From Pseudorhodoferax aquiterrae (lineage in GTDB: Bacteria; Pseudomonadota; Gammaproteobacteria; Burkholderiales; Burkholderiaceae_C), in the NCBI RefSeq assembly GCF_014652235.1, contig NZ_BMYK01000026.1:1-64000 (forward strand): a stretch of DNA of 64,000 nucleotides, written 5' to 3'. Numbering within the stretch: position 1 is the stretch's first letter; the number at the start of each line of letters is the position of its first letter. Position numbers and translations under genes: made by a program. Positions 35,233 to 43,830 of the stretch are shown here, in pieces. The notes beneath the pieces are model-generated. The model searched no databases. It was given only the letters and a program-made list of their open reading frames with translations, and was not told where the DNA came from.

Positions 35233-36770
35233 CGTTGCACTGCCGCGCCCTGCGGCGCAGTGACCTGAAGCCAATTGGGGGCCGCGATCTGGATCTGCTC
35301 GGTCAGAGCAGCCAAGCCGAGTTCGTCGGTGTTGCCGATGCGCGGCTCCAGGCCCAAGTTTGCGGCGAGCTTGCTTTCGGCGGCTTGCACTTGGGCAAGG
35401 GCTTGGTAGCGTCGCAGCAGGCTGAGGATGGCCGCGGTGTCGTTGCCGACGCGGTCCAGCTTGCTCTGCGCCTGCGCCGCCTCACGGTTGCGCACGTGCT
35501 CGGCGATGCGCTGGTCGGCGGCGTAGATGGCGTCGGCGCGGCTGAACTGGCTGCGCGCATTGAGCACTTGCAGCCGCGCCAGGTGCACCTGCGTGACGAC
35601 TGCCATCTGCATGGCGATTCGGCGCTGATCGGCCAGCGCCACGCCCGCCTCGGAAAGCTTGACCTGTGCCGGTCCCGTCAGCAGGTTGAACAGGTTGAAC
35701 GACAGCTGGATGCCGGCCTCGTTCCAGTGCCGGTTGACGAGGTAGCTGTCGGAGTCGTATTTGACGCCGTAGTTGAAGCTCAGGTTGGGAAAGAGGCGCA
35801 GCATGCTTCTGCGCACTTCCTCCCGGGCGATGCGGCCGTTGTAGTGCTGCTCGCGCAGGTCGGCGTTGTTTTCGAGGGCGATCTCCTCCAAGCGCTGCAC
35901 CGGAACGCCCGCCAGGCCATCGTCCTTGATCTCGGGCTGCGCGTCGGCGATCCTCAGCGGCTGATCCAAAGGCGCGTTGATCAGCGAAGCCAGCTCGAGG
36001 TGAGCCGCGCCTAGCTCTTGATCGATGTACTCGAGCAAGCGCATGTTCTCAAGCAGCTGCCTTTGGTAGCGCAGCGCGTCCAACGGGTTGCGCACGCGCT
36101 CCTGCTCGGCCTTGCGTGCATCGCCCAGGGCTTCCTCGGCCATCGCCAGCGTGCGCTCCACGTCGCCGCGCAATTTCTGAGCGCTTGCCGCGCGCCAATA
36201 GGCGGTGCGGACGTCCTGCATCAGCACGTGCATGGCCTTGCGGCGCCGTTCGGTAGCGATCAGGACCCGGTCGGCTTGTTGCTTGGAGCCGTAGTAGCCC
36301 ATGCCCACGTCCAGCAGGCTCCAGCTGAAGTCCAAGCCCAGCAAGTGGTGGGTGCGGTCCTGGGAGATGAACCGTGACGGCGACAGGCTGCCATCGTCGG
36401 CGTTGCGGCTCTCGCTGATCCGGTCGTTGCTGCGCGTCTGGTAGCCGGCCTGGGCCAGCAAGCGCGGCAGCATGTCGTACTTGCCGATCTCAAGCTGGTT
36501 GAGGGCCAGCGCCTCCTCCATCATCTTGGCCCGACGATCGAGGTTGTACTTCAGTGCCCGAGCAAGCGCCTCCGACAGCGTCAAGGCATTGCCGCTCAGC
36601 GGCTCGACGCCCGCCCTCCCTGCCGCTCGGTCCGCCCCCGTTGAGGGTTGAAGTTCGGAAGCGGTCAGTGGCCTGGGTGCGATCGACGAGCAGGCCGTCA
36701 ATGCGAAAGCAGCAGCGGCGGCGATGAGCGCGCGGTAAGGGGCGGCTTGCAGGATGCGTTCAGGCGGCAT
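35229..36770 (-). CDS. TolC-family outer-membrane channel lipoprotein
   Basis: 513 residues from Met 36770, chosen because it gives a lipoprotein signal with lipobox FALTAC (C27). Upstream codons back to 36923 have no signal features. The two TolC repeats can be seen: LTLSEALARALKYNLDRRAK with LLAQAGYQTRSND and LDFSWSLLDVGMGYYGSKQQ in the first, and LEEIALENNADLREQHYNGR with LRLFPNLSFNYGVKYDSD and IQLSFNLFNLLTGPAQVKLS in the second. Long coiled-coil helices lie between them. This is the outer-membrane duct of a type I-like or efflux apparatus and the first gene of the operon. Two large secreted-protein features downstream suggest export of a giant protein rather than drug efflux. Confidence 0.88.
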   Translation of the reverse strand: MPPERILQAAPYRALIAAAAAFALTACSSIAPRPLTASELQPSTGADRAAGRAGVEPLSGNALTLSEALARALKYNLDRRAKMMEEALALNQLEIGKYDMLPRLLAQAGYQTRSNDRISESRNADDGSLSPSRFISQDRTHHLLGLDFSWSLLDVGMGYYGSKQQADRVLIATERRRKAMHVLMQDVRTAYWRAASAQKLRGDVERTLAMAEEALGDARKAEQERVRNPLDALRYQRQLLENMRLLEYIDQELGAAHLELASLINAPLDQPLRIADAQPEIKDDGLAGVPVQRLEEIALENNADLREQHYNGRIAREEVRRSMLRLFPNLSFNYGVKYDSDSYLVNRHWNEAGIQLSFNLFNLLTGPAQVKLSEAGVALADQRRIAMQMAVVTQVHLARLQVLNARSQFSRADAIYAADQRIAEHVRNREAAQAQSKLDRVGNDTAAILSLLRRYQALAQVQAAESKLAANLGLEPRIGNTDELGLAALTEQIQIAAPNWLQVTAPQGAAVQR

Positions 36771-37110
36771 GTGAAGGGACCGCAGGTGGGGACCGGCGGT
36801 CGAATGGTTGGAAAACGCTGGCTCCAGGCCGATGCGATCGCGCGCTCCGGCGGAGACTGTTGCACGATTCGGAGCGGCTGTGGCGCCGCGAGCCGGCGAA
36901 TTGCACCAGCGTGCGTGCTTCATCTTACGAAGCGCTCACAGGACCAACAAGCCGATATGTGGACTGGACGCCACGCTTTTCGAGCTTGACGGTAGGTGCT
37001 GAGGGAAACCCTTGGACTGAAAACACGCCGCAACAGGTTCAAACGTCCGCCGGATATTCGAATAGCCTGTAGATCAAGATGAGTTGTTGAAGTTGGGGCA
37101 AAGGCGGCCT
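36771..37110. other. Intergenic region upstream of the secretion operon
   Basis: 340 bases between the end of a diguanylate cyclase gene and the TolC-like start, both on the minus strand. It should contain the operon promoter and the cyclase terminator. I see no hairpin with a T-run and no clear promoter consensus. Confidence 0.35.
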
Positions 37111-38352
37111 TCAACGGAGTCGCTGGAACTCGGACGTGGAAAGTGCATGCAACTGGTAAGCGTTGCTGACCCGGTTGCGGCCGGTGTTTTTTGCCTCGTA
37201 CAGCGCGTGGTCGGTGGATGCATACAGCCATTCCAACTCTCGCCCGCTTCCCGAACCGATGGTGCTGACGCCGCAGCTCGCCGTCACCGCAATGGAACTC
37301 CCTCCAGGCAGATCAAAAGCTGCGGTGGCCATCGAAGAGCAGAGCTTGTTGGCAACGCCCACGGCGTCCTTGTTGTTCGTATCGGGCAGCACGATCATGA
37401 ACTCTTCACCGCCCATGCGCCCGACCAGATCCGTGTCTCTGACGCTTCGCGACATCAGACGCGCCGCGTTCACGAGCACTGCATCGCCGGCTTGATGGCC
37501 GTGAACGTCGTTGATGCGTTTGAAGTGATCCAAGTCGAGCATCACCGCGCTTATGTCAGACCCTCTGCGCCGCGCGCGAAGCAGTTGCGCGCCGGCGCGT
37601 CGAAGAAGCTCCGCGCGACTCAGAACGCCCGTCAGCGCATCGTGTTCGGCAGCGCGTTTCAGCTCTTCGTTCTTTCTCTCGATCGCCTTGCGCGCCATGA
37701 TCACCGACGCATCTTTGCGCCATAGCATGATGCTCAGAAGAACGCTGATCACGGAGATCGTCAAACCGTCGGATCGGTTGCTGAGCAGCACCGCGTGACT
37801 GTGTTGGGTCAGCGGAAGCGCAAAGAAGAACGCCGAATATCCGACGGCATGAACCGTGGCGGCCATCGCAGGCGACATGAGCATCAGCAAGCCAATTGCA
37901 ATGCTGCCGATCAGAAAAGGACTGGTGTTGGGCGTCACCGCTTGGTCGATGACCGTCACCGCCACGCAGAACAACAGTCCTCCGGTCGGAACGCCGAACT
38001 GCAGCGCCTTGACCGCAACGTGCTCGACGGGCAATCGACGGATTGCGATGGTGGCGAAGGCGACCACGATCCACCACGCCAGGAAATACAAATGGGCAAT
38101 CCCGATGTGCCTGCGCCACAACGCTTCGACGCTATCCAGTTCGAGAGTGAATGGCCAGAAGATAACTGCATACGCGCCGACAAGGCTTCCCACGCTGAAC
38201 GCGATGATGAGTAGGCGTCGCAGGTTGATGCGATACAACTCGATGCGTGTCTCGTCGTCAATGTCTTGCAGCTCACGCAGACCCGACATCAAGTGCGAAG
38301 GTGCGTGACCAAGCGCCCGCATCTTGTGGCGAATGCCTGTGCGAATGCTCAT
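37111..38352 (-). CDS. Polytopic membrane diguanylate cyclase
   Basis: 413 residues. After a basic N-terminus there are about six membrane helices between residues 45 and 215 (LLIIAFSVGSLVGAYAVIFW, AHLYFLAWWIVVAFATIAI, GGLLFCVAVTVIDQA, LIGSIAIGLLMLMSPAMAAT and more). A short coiled coil leads into GGDEF (EHDALTGVLSRAELL). The active site is GGEEF (314-318) and an RDTD I-site sits five residues before it, so a working, feedback-inhibited cyclase is expected. The membrane part is of the general 5TM/6TM type without a named sensor family I can assign. It lies directly upstream of the secretion operon on the same strand, which would suit local c-di-GMP control of the adhesin. Confidence 0.9.
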   Translation of the reverse strand: MSIRTGIRHKMRALGHAPSHLMSGLRELQDIDDETRIELYRINLRRLLIIAFSVGSLVGAYAVIFWPFTLELDSVEALWRRHIGIAHLYFLAWWIVVAFATIAIRRLPVEHVAVKALQFGVPTGGLLFCVAVTVIDQAVTPNTSPFLIGSIAIGLLMLMSPAMAATVHAVGYSAFFFALPLTQHSHAVLLSNRSDGLTISVISVLLSIMLWRKDASVIMARKAIERKNEELKRAAEHDALTGVLSRAELLRRAGAQLLRARRRGSDISAVMLDLDHFKRINDVHGHQAGDAVLVNAARLMSRSVRDTDLVGRMGGEEFMIVLPDTNNKDAVGVANKLCSSMATAAFDLPGGSSIAVTASCGVSTIGSGSGRELEWLYASTDHALYEAKNTGRNRVSNAYQLHALSTSEFQRLR

Positions 38353-38451
38353 GGGCTCTCCAAAATTCCACTGCCGAACGAAAGCGGAACGTTCACGTCT
38401 TCACCGAAGCGCCGCCCAACGTCGGAATTGTTGTTCGCTTAGCATCGAACA

Positions 38452-38685
38452 ATGTGGCAAGAATATGAAGTCGTCTTTGGAAGGACTGCCGTTCGTTTGC
38501 AAGCGTGGAACCGTCATCTGCAATCGATCCTGAAGGCGGCGTCGCCGCGCGCGATGGACTACGAGGACATCGCTTTACGGTTAGGCGAGATCCCCTGGGA
38601 GGTCTTGTGGGCCTGCCATGTCTTGGTTCGGGCGAAGGTGGCTTCGCGCCGGACCGACGCCGAGTTCTGCGTCGCGAAGCCTTGA
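38452..38685 (+). CDS. Possible small hypothetical protein
   Basis: A 77-codon frame (MWQEYEVVFGRTAVRLQAWN, then DYEDIALRLGEIPWEVLWAC and HVLVRAKVASRRTD). It fits in the space between two minus-strand genes and has a plausible helical composition, but there is no Shine-Dalgarno, no recognised family and the true start may be internal. Low confidence. Confidence 0.3.
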   Translation: MWQEYEVVFGRTAVRLQAWNRHLQSILKAASPRAMDYEDIALRLGEIPWEVLWACHVLVRAKVASRRTDAEFCVAKP

Positions 38686-38719
38686 TCGCCGCGCTTCAGC
38701 GCACCCACGCGGCGCGGAT

Positions 38720-40870
38720 TCAGCTGACCCTGCGGCCCCGGCCTGCGCGCTTGGCGTCGTAGAGCAGGGCGTCCGCCTTCTCGAGCAACGCGGTCCATGG
38801 CTCGCCCGGTCTCACGCTGCAGGCCACGCCGATGCTTGCGCCAATGCTTAGCTCCAACGCGCCCACCTGGAACGGCTTGTCCACCGCAGCGATGATCTTG
38901 TCGGCGACCGCATCCGCGTGCGACGCCTGGCCAATACCCGAGAGGACCACCGCGAACTCGTCGCCCCCCAGCCGCGCAACCGCATCGGTCGGTCGAACCA
39001 ACTTGCCGAGCCGATGCGCAAACGCTCTCAGGAGCTCGTCGCCCGTGGCGTGGCCATGCAGGTCGTTGACCGGCTTGAAGCGATCAAGATCGATGGCCAG
39101 GACTGCGAGGCTTTCGCCTTCGCCGGCCTGCACCATCTTCGTCACGTGGCTTTCCAGTCCCGAGCGGTTCAACAGGCCGGTCAACGGGTCACGTTGGCTG
39201 AGCTGCAACAGCCTGTCCTCCTCCAGACGGTGCCGACTGATGTCGTGCGCAACGAGCACAAACCCCTCGGTCGCTCCACGGCCATCGCGCAACGGGACGA
39301 GCGTCACGGAAAGGGTAACGCGGTTGTGGAAAGGGACGTCGAAGCTAACCGTCTCTCCTGAAAGCACCTTCGCAGCCCAGGGTCTGCAGCGCTCGTAGTC
39401 GGCAGGGTCCAAGATGTCGCGCAGAAGGACACCGAGGAAGAAGTCACGGGGGGTGGGGCATGCCCACCGCTCGAAGCTCCTGTTCGCAAACTGAACCCGG
39501 CCGGACCCATCGACGACGCACACGTGGGCCGGAAGCGCCTCGATCACCGCTCCCAGGGTGGCGCTCCTTTGGGCCAACATGTGCTCCAGGTCTTTGCGTG
39601 CCGTCACGTCTTGAAAGGCACCGACCAGCTTGACGGGCTGTCCATGGTCGAAGAGCACCTCGCCGACCGAGCGCACCCAAATCGGCCGTCCCTTGGCGGT
39701 GATAAATCGAAGTTCCAAGTCCCAGGGCTCCCCGGTGCGGATGCCGGTCTCCACCGCTTCCTGGATGAGTGGGCGGGACTCGGGCGCGTAGAACTCGATC
39801 GCACTGTGCAAGGTGGGAAAAAAGTCGTCGTCTACCTCATGAATGAGCCTGGTCTGATCGGACCAAGTGACCTGCGAAGTGGCGACGTCGACTTCCCAGC
39901 CTCCTACACCGGCAACCTGACCTGTGCGATAGAGGAACTGCTGATTTGCCCAAAGCGCCTCTTCAGCAGCCTTGCGATCGGTCACGTCGCGACCGACGCT
40001 GTGCAACAGCTTGCTGCCATCCGCCCCGCGTTGCAGGCGTGTGGTCCAGGCCACCCACACCGTTTTCCCTTCCGCGTTGAGGATGCGGTTTTCGCCGGTG
40101 TGAGGCGTGCCAGTCTCGAACACCGCAAGCAGCCGCGCTCTGACCTTGTCTTTGTCGTTCGCCTCCACCCGATCAAAGAGGTTCGTTCCAACCATCTCCT
40201 CCGGAGAACGCCCGAACTGCCTCGCGTACGCGGGATTGGCGTAGACCAACTCACCCGTTGGGCGACACAGGCCGACGAGATCGGACTGCTCTTCGACGAG
40301 AGCCCGATGGCGTGCCTCGCTGTCCTCCAGGGCCTTGCTGTACTCAGTGCGCACTGCGAGCGATTTGTTGATCAGGTCGCGGCGCATCTCCAACGCCTGC
40401 GTCGCAATGCGTGCGAGAGACCGCAGCGTTTCGGCCTGCTCTGCGCTGAGCTGACGCGGCTGTCGGTCGATAACGCACAAGGTGCCAACCCTTGCGCCGC
40501 CGTCCACTTCCAGCGGTGCCCCGGCGTAAAAGCGGATGTCAGGCCCACCTGTCACGAGTGGATTGCGTGAGAACCGGTCGTCTCGGGTGGCATCGGGCAC
40601 TTCGAACACATCATGGCCTTGGATCGCGTGTGCGCAAAAGGCCACGTCACGAGGGGTCTCGTTCACGCCCGGAAGTCCAACATTGGCCTTGAACCATTGC
40701 CGCTCTTCATCGACCAGGCTGATCAGGGCAATGGGGGCTTCACAGACCTGCGAGGCCAACTGCGCGATGGAGTCGAAAACCGCTTCGGGTTCGCTGTCCA
40801 ACACGACCAGGTTTCGCAGTCGCGCCAAGCGCTCTTCCTCCGACTGCAGCTGCAAGGTGGAACGGGGCAT
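38720..40870 (-). CDS. Soluble GAF-PAS-PAS-PAS diguanylate cyclase
   Basis: 716 residues without membrane segments. Residues 10-165 are a GAF domain (FDSIAQLASQVCEAPIALIS, RFYAGAPLEVDGGARVGTLC). Three PAS domains follow: about 180-300 (SDLVGLCRPTGELVYANPAY), 305-430 (a PAS_3-type with GGWEVDVATSQVTWSD) and 435-550 (ALPAHVCVVDGSGRVQFANR). The GGDEF domain starts at LSQRDPLTGLLNRSGLE, with catalytic GGDEF (635-639) and I-site RPTD, so it should be active. The GAF domain closely resembles that of the EAL protein at 62072, suggesting related input signals. No neighbour defines the ligand. Confidence 0.9.
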   Translation of the reverse strand: MPRSTLQLQSEEERLARLRNLVVLDSEPEAVFDSIAQLASQVCEAPIALISLVDEERQWFKANVGLPGVNETPRDVAFCAHAIQGHDVFEVPDATRDDRFSRNPLVTGGPDIRFYAGAPLEVDGGARVGTLCVIDRQPRQLSAEQAETLRSLARIATQALEMRRDLINKSLAVRTEYSKALEDSEARHRALVEEQSDLVGLCRPTGELVYANPAYARQFGRSPEEMVGTNLFDRVEANDKDKVRARLLAVFETGTPHTGENRILNAEGKTVWVAWTTRLQRGADGSKLLHSVGRDVTDRKAAEEALWANQQFLYRTGQVAGVGGWEVDVATSQVTWSDQTRLIHEVDDDFFPTLHSAIEFYAPESRPLIQEAVETGIRTGEPWDLELRFITAKGRPIWVRSVGEVLFDHGQPVKLVGAFQDVTARKDLEHMLAQRSATLGAVIEALPAHVCVVDGSGRVQFANRSFERWACPTPRDFFLGVLLRDILDPADYERCRPWAAKVLSGETVSFDVPFHNRVTLSVTLVPLRDGRGATEGFVLVAHDISRHRLEEDRLLQLSQRDPLTGLLNRSGLESHVTKMVQAGEGESLAVLAIDLDRFKPVNDLHGHATGDELLRAFAHRLGKLVRPTDAVARLGGDEFAVVLSGIGQASHADAVADKIIAAVDKPFQVGALELSIGASIGVACSVRPGEPWTALLEKADALLYDAKRAGRGRRVS

Positions 40871-41079
40871 CGTGCGTCGCGTCCTTTCTTCTGCTGCGGT
40901 CGAGGAACCCGCAGAACTGTCTTGTAAGGCCGCACCTTGCCGTCTGCAGCATGCGCCGCCTGTGGTGATCGCCTTTGTACCTGAATTGCCTTTTCAATCT
41001 GCCCTTTTGACCCTTACCGTGGGTCAGTCAAGACGTCGGACGAGAAGCATGTCTTCCGCACCAAGGCATATCGGCTCGA

Positions 41080-42819
41080 TCAGAACGCTTCCCAGTCTGC
41101 CTCAACGCTCGGTTGCTTGGGTTTGGCCTTGCCATCCTTGACGTGCTTGACAGGGGAACGCGTCGGCCGGTGATGGATCGGCCTTGGTTCCGGCCGGCGC
41201 GGCTGGGTCGCCCGCGTGGACGTCGGCGGGACCAAAGATTGGTGTGTCGCTTGGTCCAGCTGAGCCCCCGCCACGCGGAAGACCGCGACGACATCGCTCA
41301 TCTGCGCGGCCTGACTTTTGAGGCTGTCCGCCGCAGCGGCCATCTCTTCGACCAAGGCCGCGTTCTGCTGAGTGACCTGATCGAGTTGGGAGACAGCCTC
41401 GCCGATTTGACCGATGCCGCTGCTCTGTTCCCTGCTGGCCGCGCTGATCTCTGCGATGAGGTCATTAACACGCCTCACGTGACCCACAATGTCCTGCATG
41501 GATGCACCGGCGTCCGCCACGAGCTTGGCTCCACCTTGCACGCGCTCGCCGCTTTGCGTGATGAGGTCCTTGATCTCTTTGGCCGCCCCAGCGCTTCGCT
41601 GCGCCAGGACCCGGACCTCGCTTGCAACGACAGCAAACCCCCTGCCTTGCTCCCCAGCTCGCGCAGCTTCGACGGCCGCGTTGAGCGCCAAGATGTTCGT
41701 TTGGAAGGCGATGCCGTCGATGACACCGATGATGTCCGCCACTTTGGAGGAAGACTGGGAAATGTCTTGCATGGTCGCGATGACGTTGGAGACAACGCGG
41801 CCTCCTTCCTCGGCCGCGGACGACGCCGTCTGCGCAAGCTGCGCGGCCTGCTGCGCAGTGTCCGAATTCTGTCGGATGGTCGCGGTCAGTTGTTCCTTGG
41901 ACGCCGCAGTCTGCTCCAGGCTGCTAGCCTGAGCTTCCGTGCGCGAACTCAGGTCGCTGTTGCCGCTTGCGATCTCCGTGGACCCGGTGGTGATGGAGTC
42001 CGAACTGTTCCGCACCTGGTGCACGATCCCCGCCAACTTCTCGTTCATGTCTCGCAAAGCAGATAGCAGGACGCCGGTTTCGTCCTTGCTCTGCACTTCG
42101 ATCACCGAGGTGAGGTCACCTTTCGCGACGGTCTGGGCCACATGGACGGCCGTCTCGAGAGGGACCGTGATGGAGCGAGTCATGATGAAGGCCAAAAAGG
42201 CGCCCAGGCCGAGAGCCGCCGCCAAGATGCCGGTCACCTCCAGCTGCGCCAAAGAGAACGCGGCTTGCGACGTCGCGAACGCGTCTTGTCCGCCTTGAAC
42301 CTGGAACTGGACCGCCTTGTCCAGCGCGCTGACCAACGTCGCGTAGGCCTTGCCGCTGTCGCCCATGTACGCGCGCCTGGCTGCCTCGGCGTTGTCCTCG
42401 CCCTTGCTCGACTCGTTCAGCATGCGGCCGGCCGCTTCCAGGTAGGCGCGCTGCGCGATTTGAACGGCCGTGGCCAGTTCGCGCTCTGGCCCGTCGTCGA
42501 CCAGAGGCGCGTACCGTTGCCAAGCCGACGCCATGGTTCCCTGTGCCGCCTTCACCACCGCTTCCTGGGTCTTCATGTCGGCCGGCGTTGCCGCCGACAA
42601 ATGGGCACCTTCGGCGTTGCGGAGCACGGCCAGTTCGGTACGGTAATCGTCCAACGCATCCATGGAGACCAGCCAATTGGTGGCCATGTCCTTCGTCGCG
42701 TTGTTGACCTTGCCGAGCTGGTACAACGCTAAAGCGCCGACGAGCACAGCAAGGACCAAGACAATTCCAAATCCCAAGCCGAGGCGGGGGCCGATGTTGA
42801 AGCGGTTGATCAGTTTCAT
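41080..42819 (-). CDS. Methyl-accepting chemotaxis protein with CheR/CheB-docking tail
   Basis: 579 residues from the Met starting MKLINRFNIGPRLGLGF. TM1 lies at about 12-32, a periplasmic four-helix bundle (4HB_MCP type) at 33-190, TM2 at about 192-212, HAMP near 213-265, and the signalling hairpin to the end. The hairpin tip has [20 protein letters not shown] and [18 protein letters not shown]. After a basic, Pro-rich linker the protein ends in DWEAF, a form of the xWxxF pentapeptide that docks CheR and CheB. It is thus a major, self-adapting receptor that can help methylate receptors lacking the tail, such as that at 58326. The ligand is unknown. No other che genes are in the window. Confidence 0.92.
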   Translation of the reverse strand: MKLINRFNIGPRLGLGFGIVLVLAVLVGALALYQLGKVNNATKDMATNWLVSMDALDDYRTELAVLRNAEGAHLSAATPADMKTQEAVVKAAQGTMASAWQRYAPLVDDGPERELATAVQIAQRAYLEAAGRMLNESSKGEDNAEAARRAYMGDSGKAYATLVSALDKAVQFQVQGGQDAFATSQAAFSLAQLEVTGILAAALGLGAFLAFIMTRSITVPLETAVHVAQTVAKGDLTSVIEVQSKDETGVLLSALRDMNEKLAGIVHQVRNSSDSITTGSTEIASGNSDLSSRTEAQASSLEQTAASKEQLTATIRQNSDTAQQAAQLAQTASSAAEEGGRVVSNVIATMQDISQSSSKVADIIGVIDGIAFQTNILALNAAVEAARAGEQGRGFAVVASEVRVLAQRSAGAAKEIKDLITQSGERVQGGAKLVADAGASMQDIVGHVRRVNDLIAEISAASREQSSGIGQIGEAVSQLDQVTQQNAALVEEMAAAADSLKSQAAQMSDVVAVFRVAGAQLDQATHQSLVPPTSTRATQPRRPEPRPIHHRPTRSPVKHVKDGKAKPKQPSVEADWEAF

Positions 42820-42933
42820 GATGGTGTGGCTTTGATGACTCGTTGCCGCAGGACAAGACGGCAGCATGGCACCGAACCGACTGGGCAGCAGTGCCAGTTC
42901 CCGACCCCATCGCTGTCGCGCTCGGTCAGAATA

Positions 42934-43233
42934 TCAACGAATGACTAGGCTTGCATGCGCCACAGCGTTCGTTCGTCGGCCACACGGTGCCGTTGCACGG
43001 GTACGCAGTGCCTCCGAGACACTGCGTTCGCTCCTGCGTTCCGTTTTACCGTGGAAGAGGGTTACCAGAGCGATCGTGGCCGCGAGGAACGACGCGATGC
43101 CGAGGCCGACGGCGACCGGCGCCACTGCCGGCGCCGGAGCAACCTCAGCATCAAGAGATTTCGGAACTCGCAAGGATCTGCGCACGCCCTTGGTCGGCGC
43201 CGATGCTCCCACTGACAGCCAGCGCCACCTCAT
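42934..43233 (-). CDS. Possible small membrane protein
   Basis: A 99-codon frame with one hydrophobic segment (PVAVGLGIASFLAATIALVT) between basic ends. It overlaps the 3' end of the gene at 43151 by 83 bases in another frame. No family is recognised and the ribosome site is poor. It may be a real second gene or a chance frame. Confidence 0.25.
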   Translation of the reverse strand: MRWRWLSVGASAPTKGVRRSLRVPKSLDAEVAPAPAVAPVAVGLGIASFLAATIALVTLFHGKTERRSERSVSEALRTRATAPCGRRTNAVAHASLVIR

Positions 43234-43441
43234 GGGCTCGTTTCCATACCGAGGCTGCCCGCAGCATGGCAGGGCTTGGTTGCGGTGCTTGCTCGTCCTG
43301 CGCGTCGCTCACCCATTGCCGGTAGGCCAACTGCGCGGCCACAGGATCAAGCCCAGCGGTGTCAAACACCTGCTGGGCCGGGCGCAGGCCCAACGTCCGC
43401 TGACTGATTGGTGCTTCGTTAGCGATCCATCGCAATGCCAT
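43151..43441 (-). CDS. Small hypothetical protein
   Basis: 96 residues, MALRWIANEAPISQRTLGLR, then QQVFDTAGLDPVAAQLAYRQ and AMLRAASVWKRAHEVALAV. A well-placed Shine-Dalgarno (AGGAG, seven bases before the ATG) supports expression. It is predicted helical and soluble, with no recognised domain. It lies on the same strand as the chemoreceptor downstream, about 330 bases away, and divergent from the diguanylate cyclase at 43831. Confidence 0.55.
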   Translation of the reverse strand: MALRWIANEAPISQRTLGLRPAQQVFDTAGLDPVAAQLAYRQWVSDAQDEQAPQPSPAMLRAASVWKRAHEVALAVSGSIGADQGRAQILASSEIS

Positions 43442-43776
43442 TGTTTGCTCCTGAAGGTGTCCCTGTATCTGGGCGTTGGTATTGTCGAGCGCCGCCTCTG
43501 CCGTACTGTGGAGTAAGTGTGACGCAGCTTCTGCGCCGGACTTTGCCCTGCGCTGGCCTGCATGCCGTCTTGGGGCGAATCCGCGCAGAAATTCGCAGCA
43601 CCGTGATGTCGAGCCGCATCACAATCGCCGCCGTGCGCTGAACCACGCCTTTCAAGCGCGCCAAGCAGGCCACCGTGCTTCTTGTCCGCCTGACTCGCCG
43701 CCCCATGCGACCGCCGCGTGCGCTCGTAAGCAGCACGTCAGCAATGGAAAGGTTGGTTGCTGAAAGTCCGCGAAAC

Positions 43777-43824
43777 CACTTCGGGGGCCGAAGTCCGAAG
43801 TGCCCACCTCGGCCTTTTGGGGAG
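43777..43824 (+). promoter_or_regulatory. Leader with alternative hairpins ahead of a diguanylate cyclase
   Basis: CACTTCGG (43777-43784) can pair with either of two adjacent copies of CCGAAGT (43788-43794 or 43795-43801, the latter extended to CCGAAGTG). A competing stem GGCCGA (43786-43791) with TCGGCC (43809-43814) is followed by TTTT and then the GGGGAG ribosome site of the gene at 43831. Mutually exclusive stems next to a T-run and a ribosome site suggest attenuation or translational control. It does not match the c-di-GMP-I riboswitch pattern. Inference from sequence. Confidence 0.35.
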
Positions 43825-43830
43825 AACTGA

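Noticed and set aside
43740-43830. c-di-GMP-I (GEMM) riboswitch before the cyclase
   Set aside because: Hairpins are present, but the conserved GEMM core sequence and tetraloop-receptor arrangement are absent.
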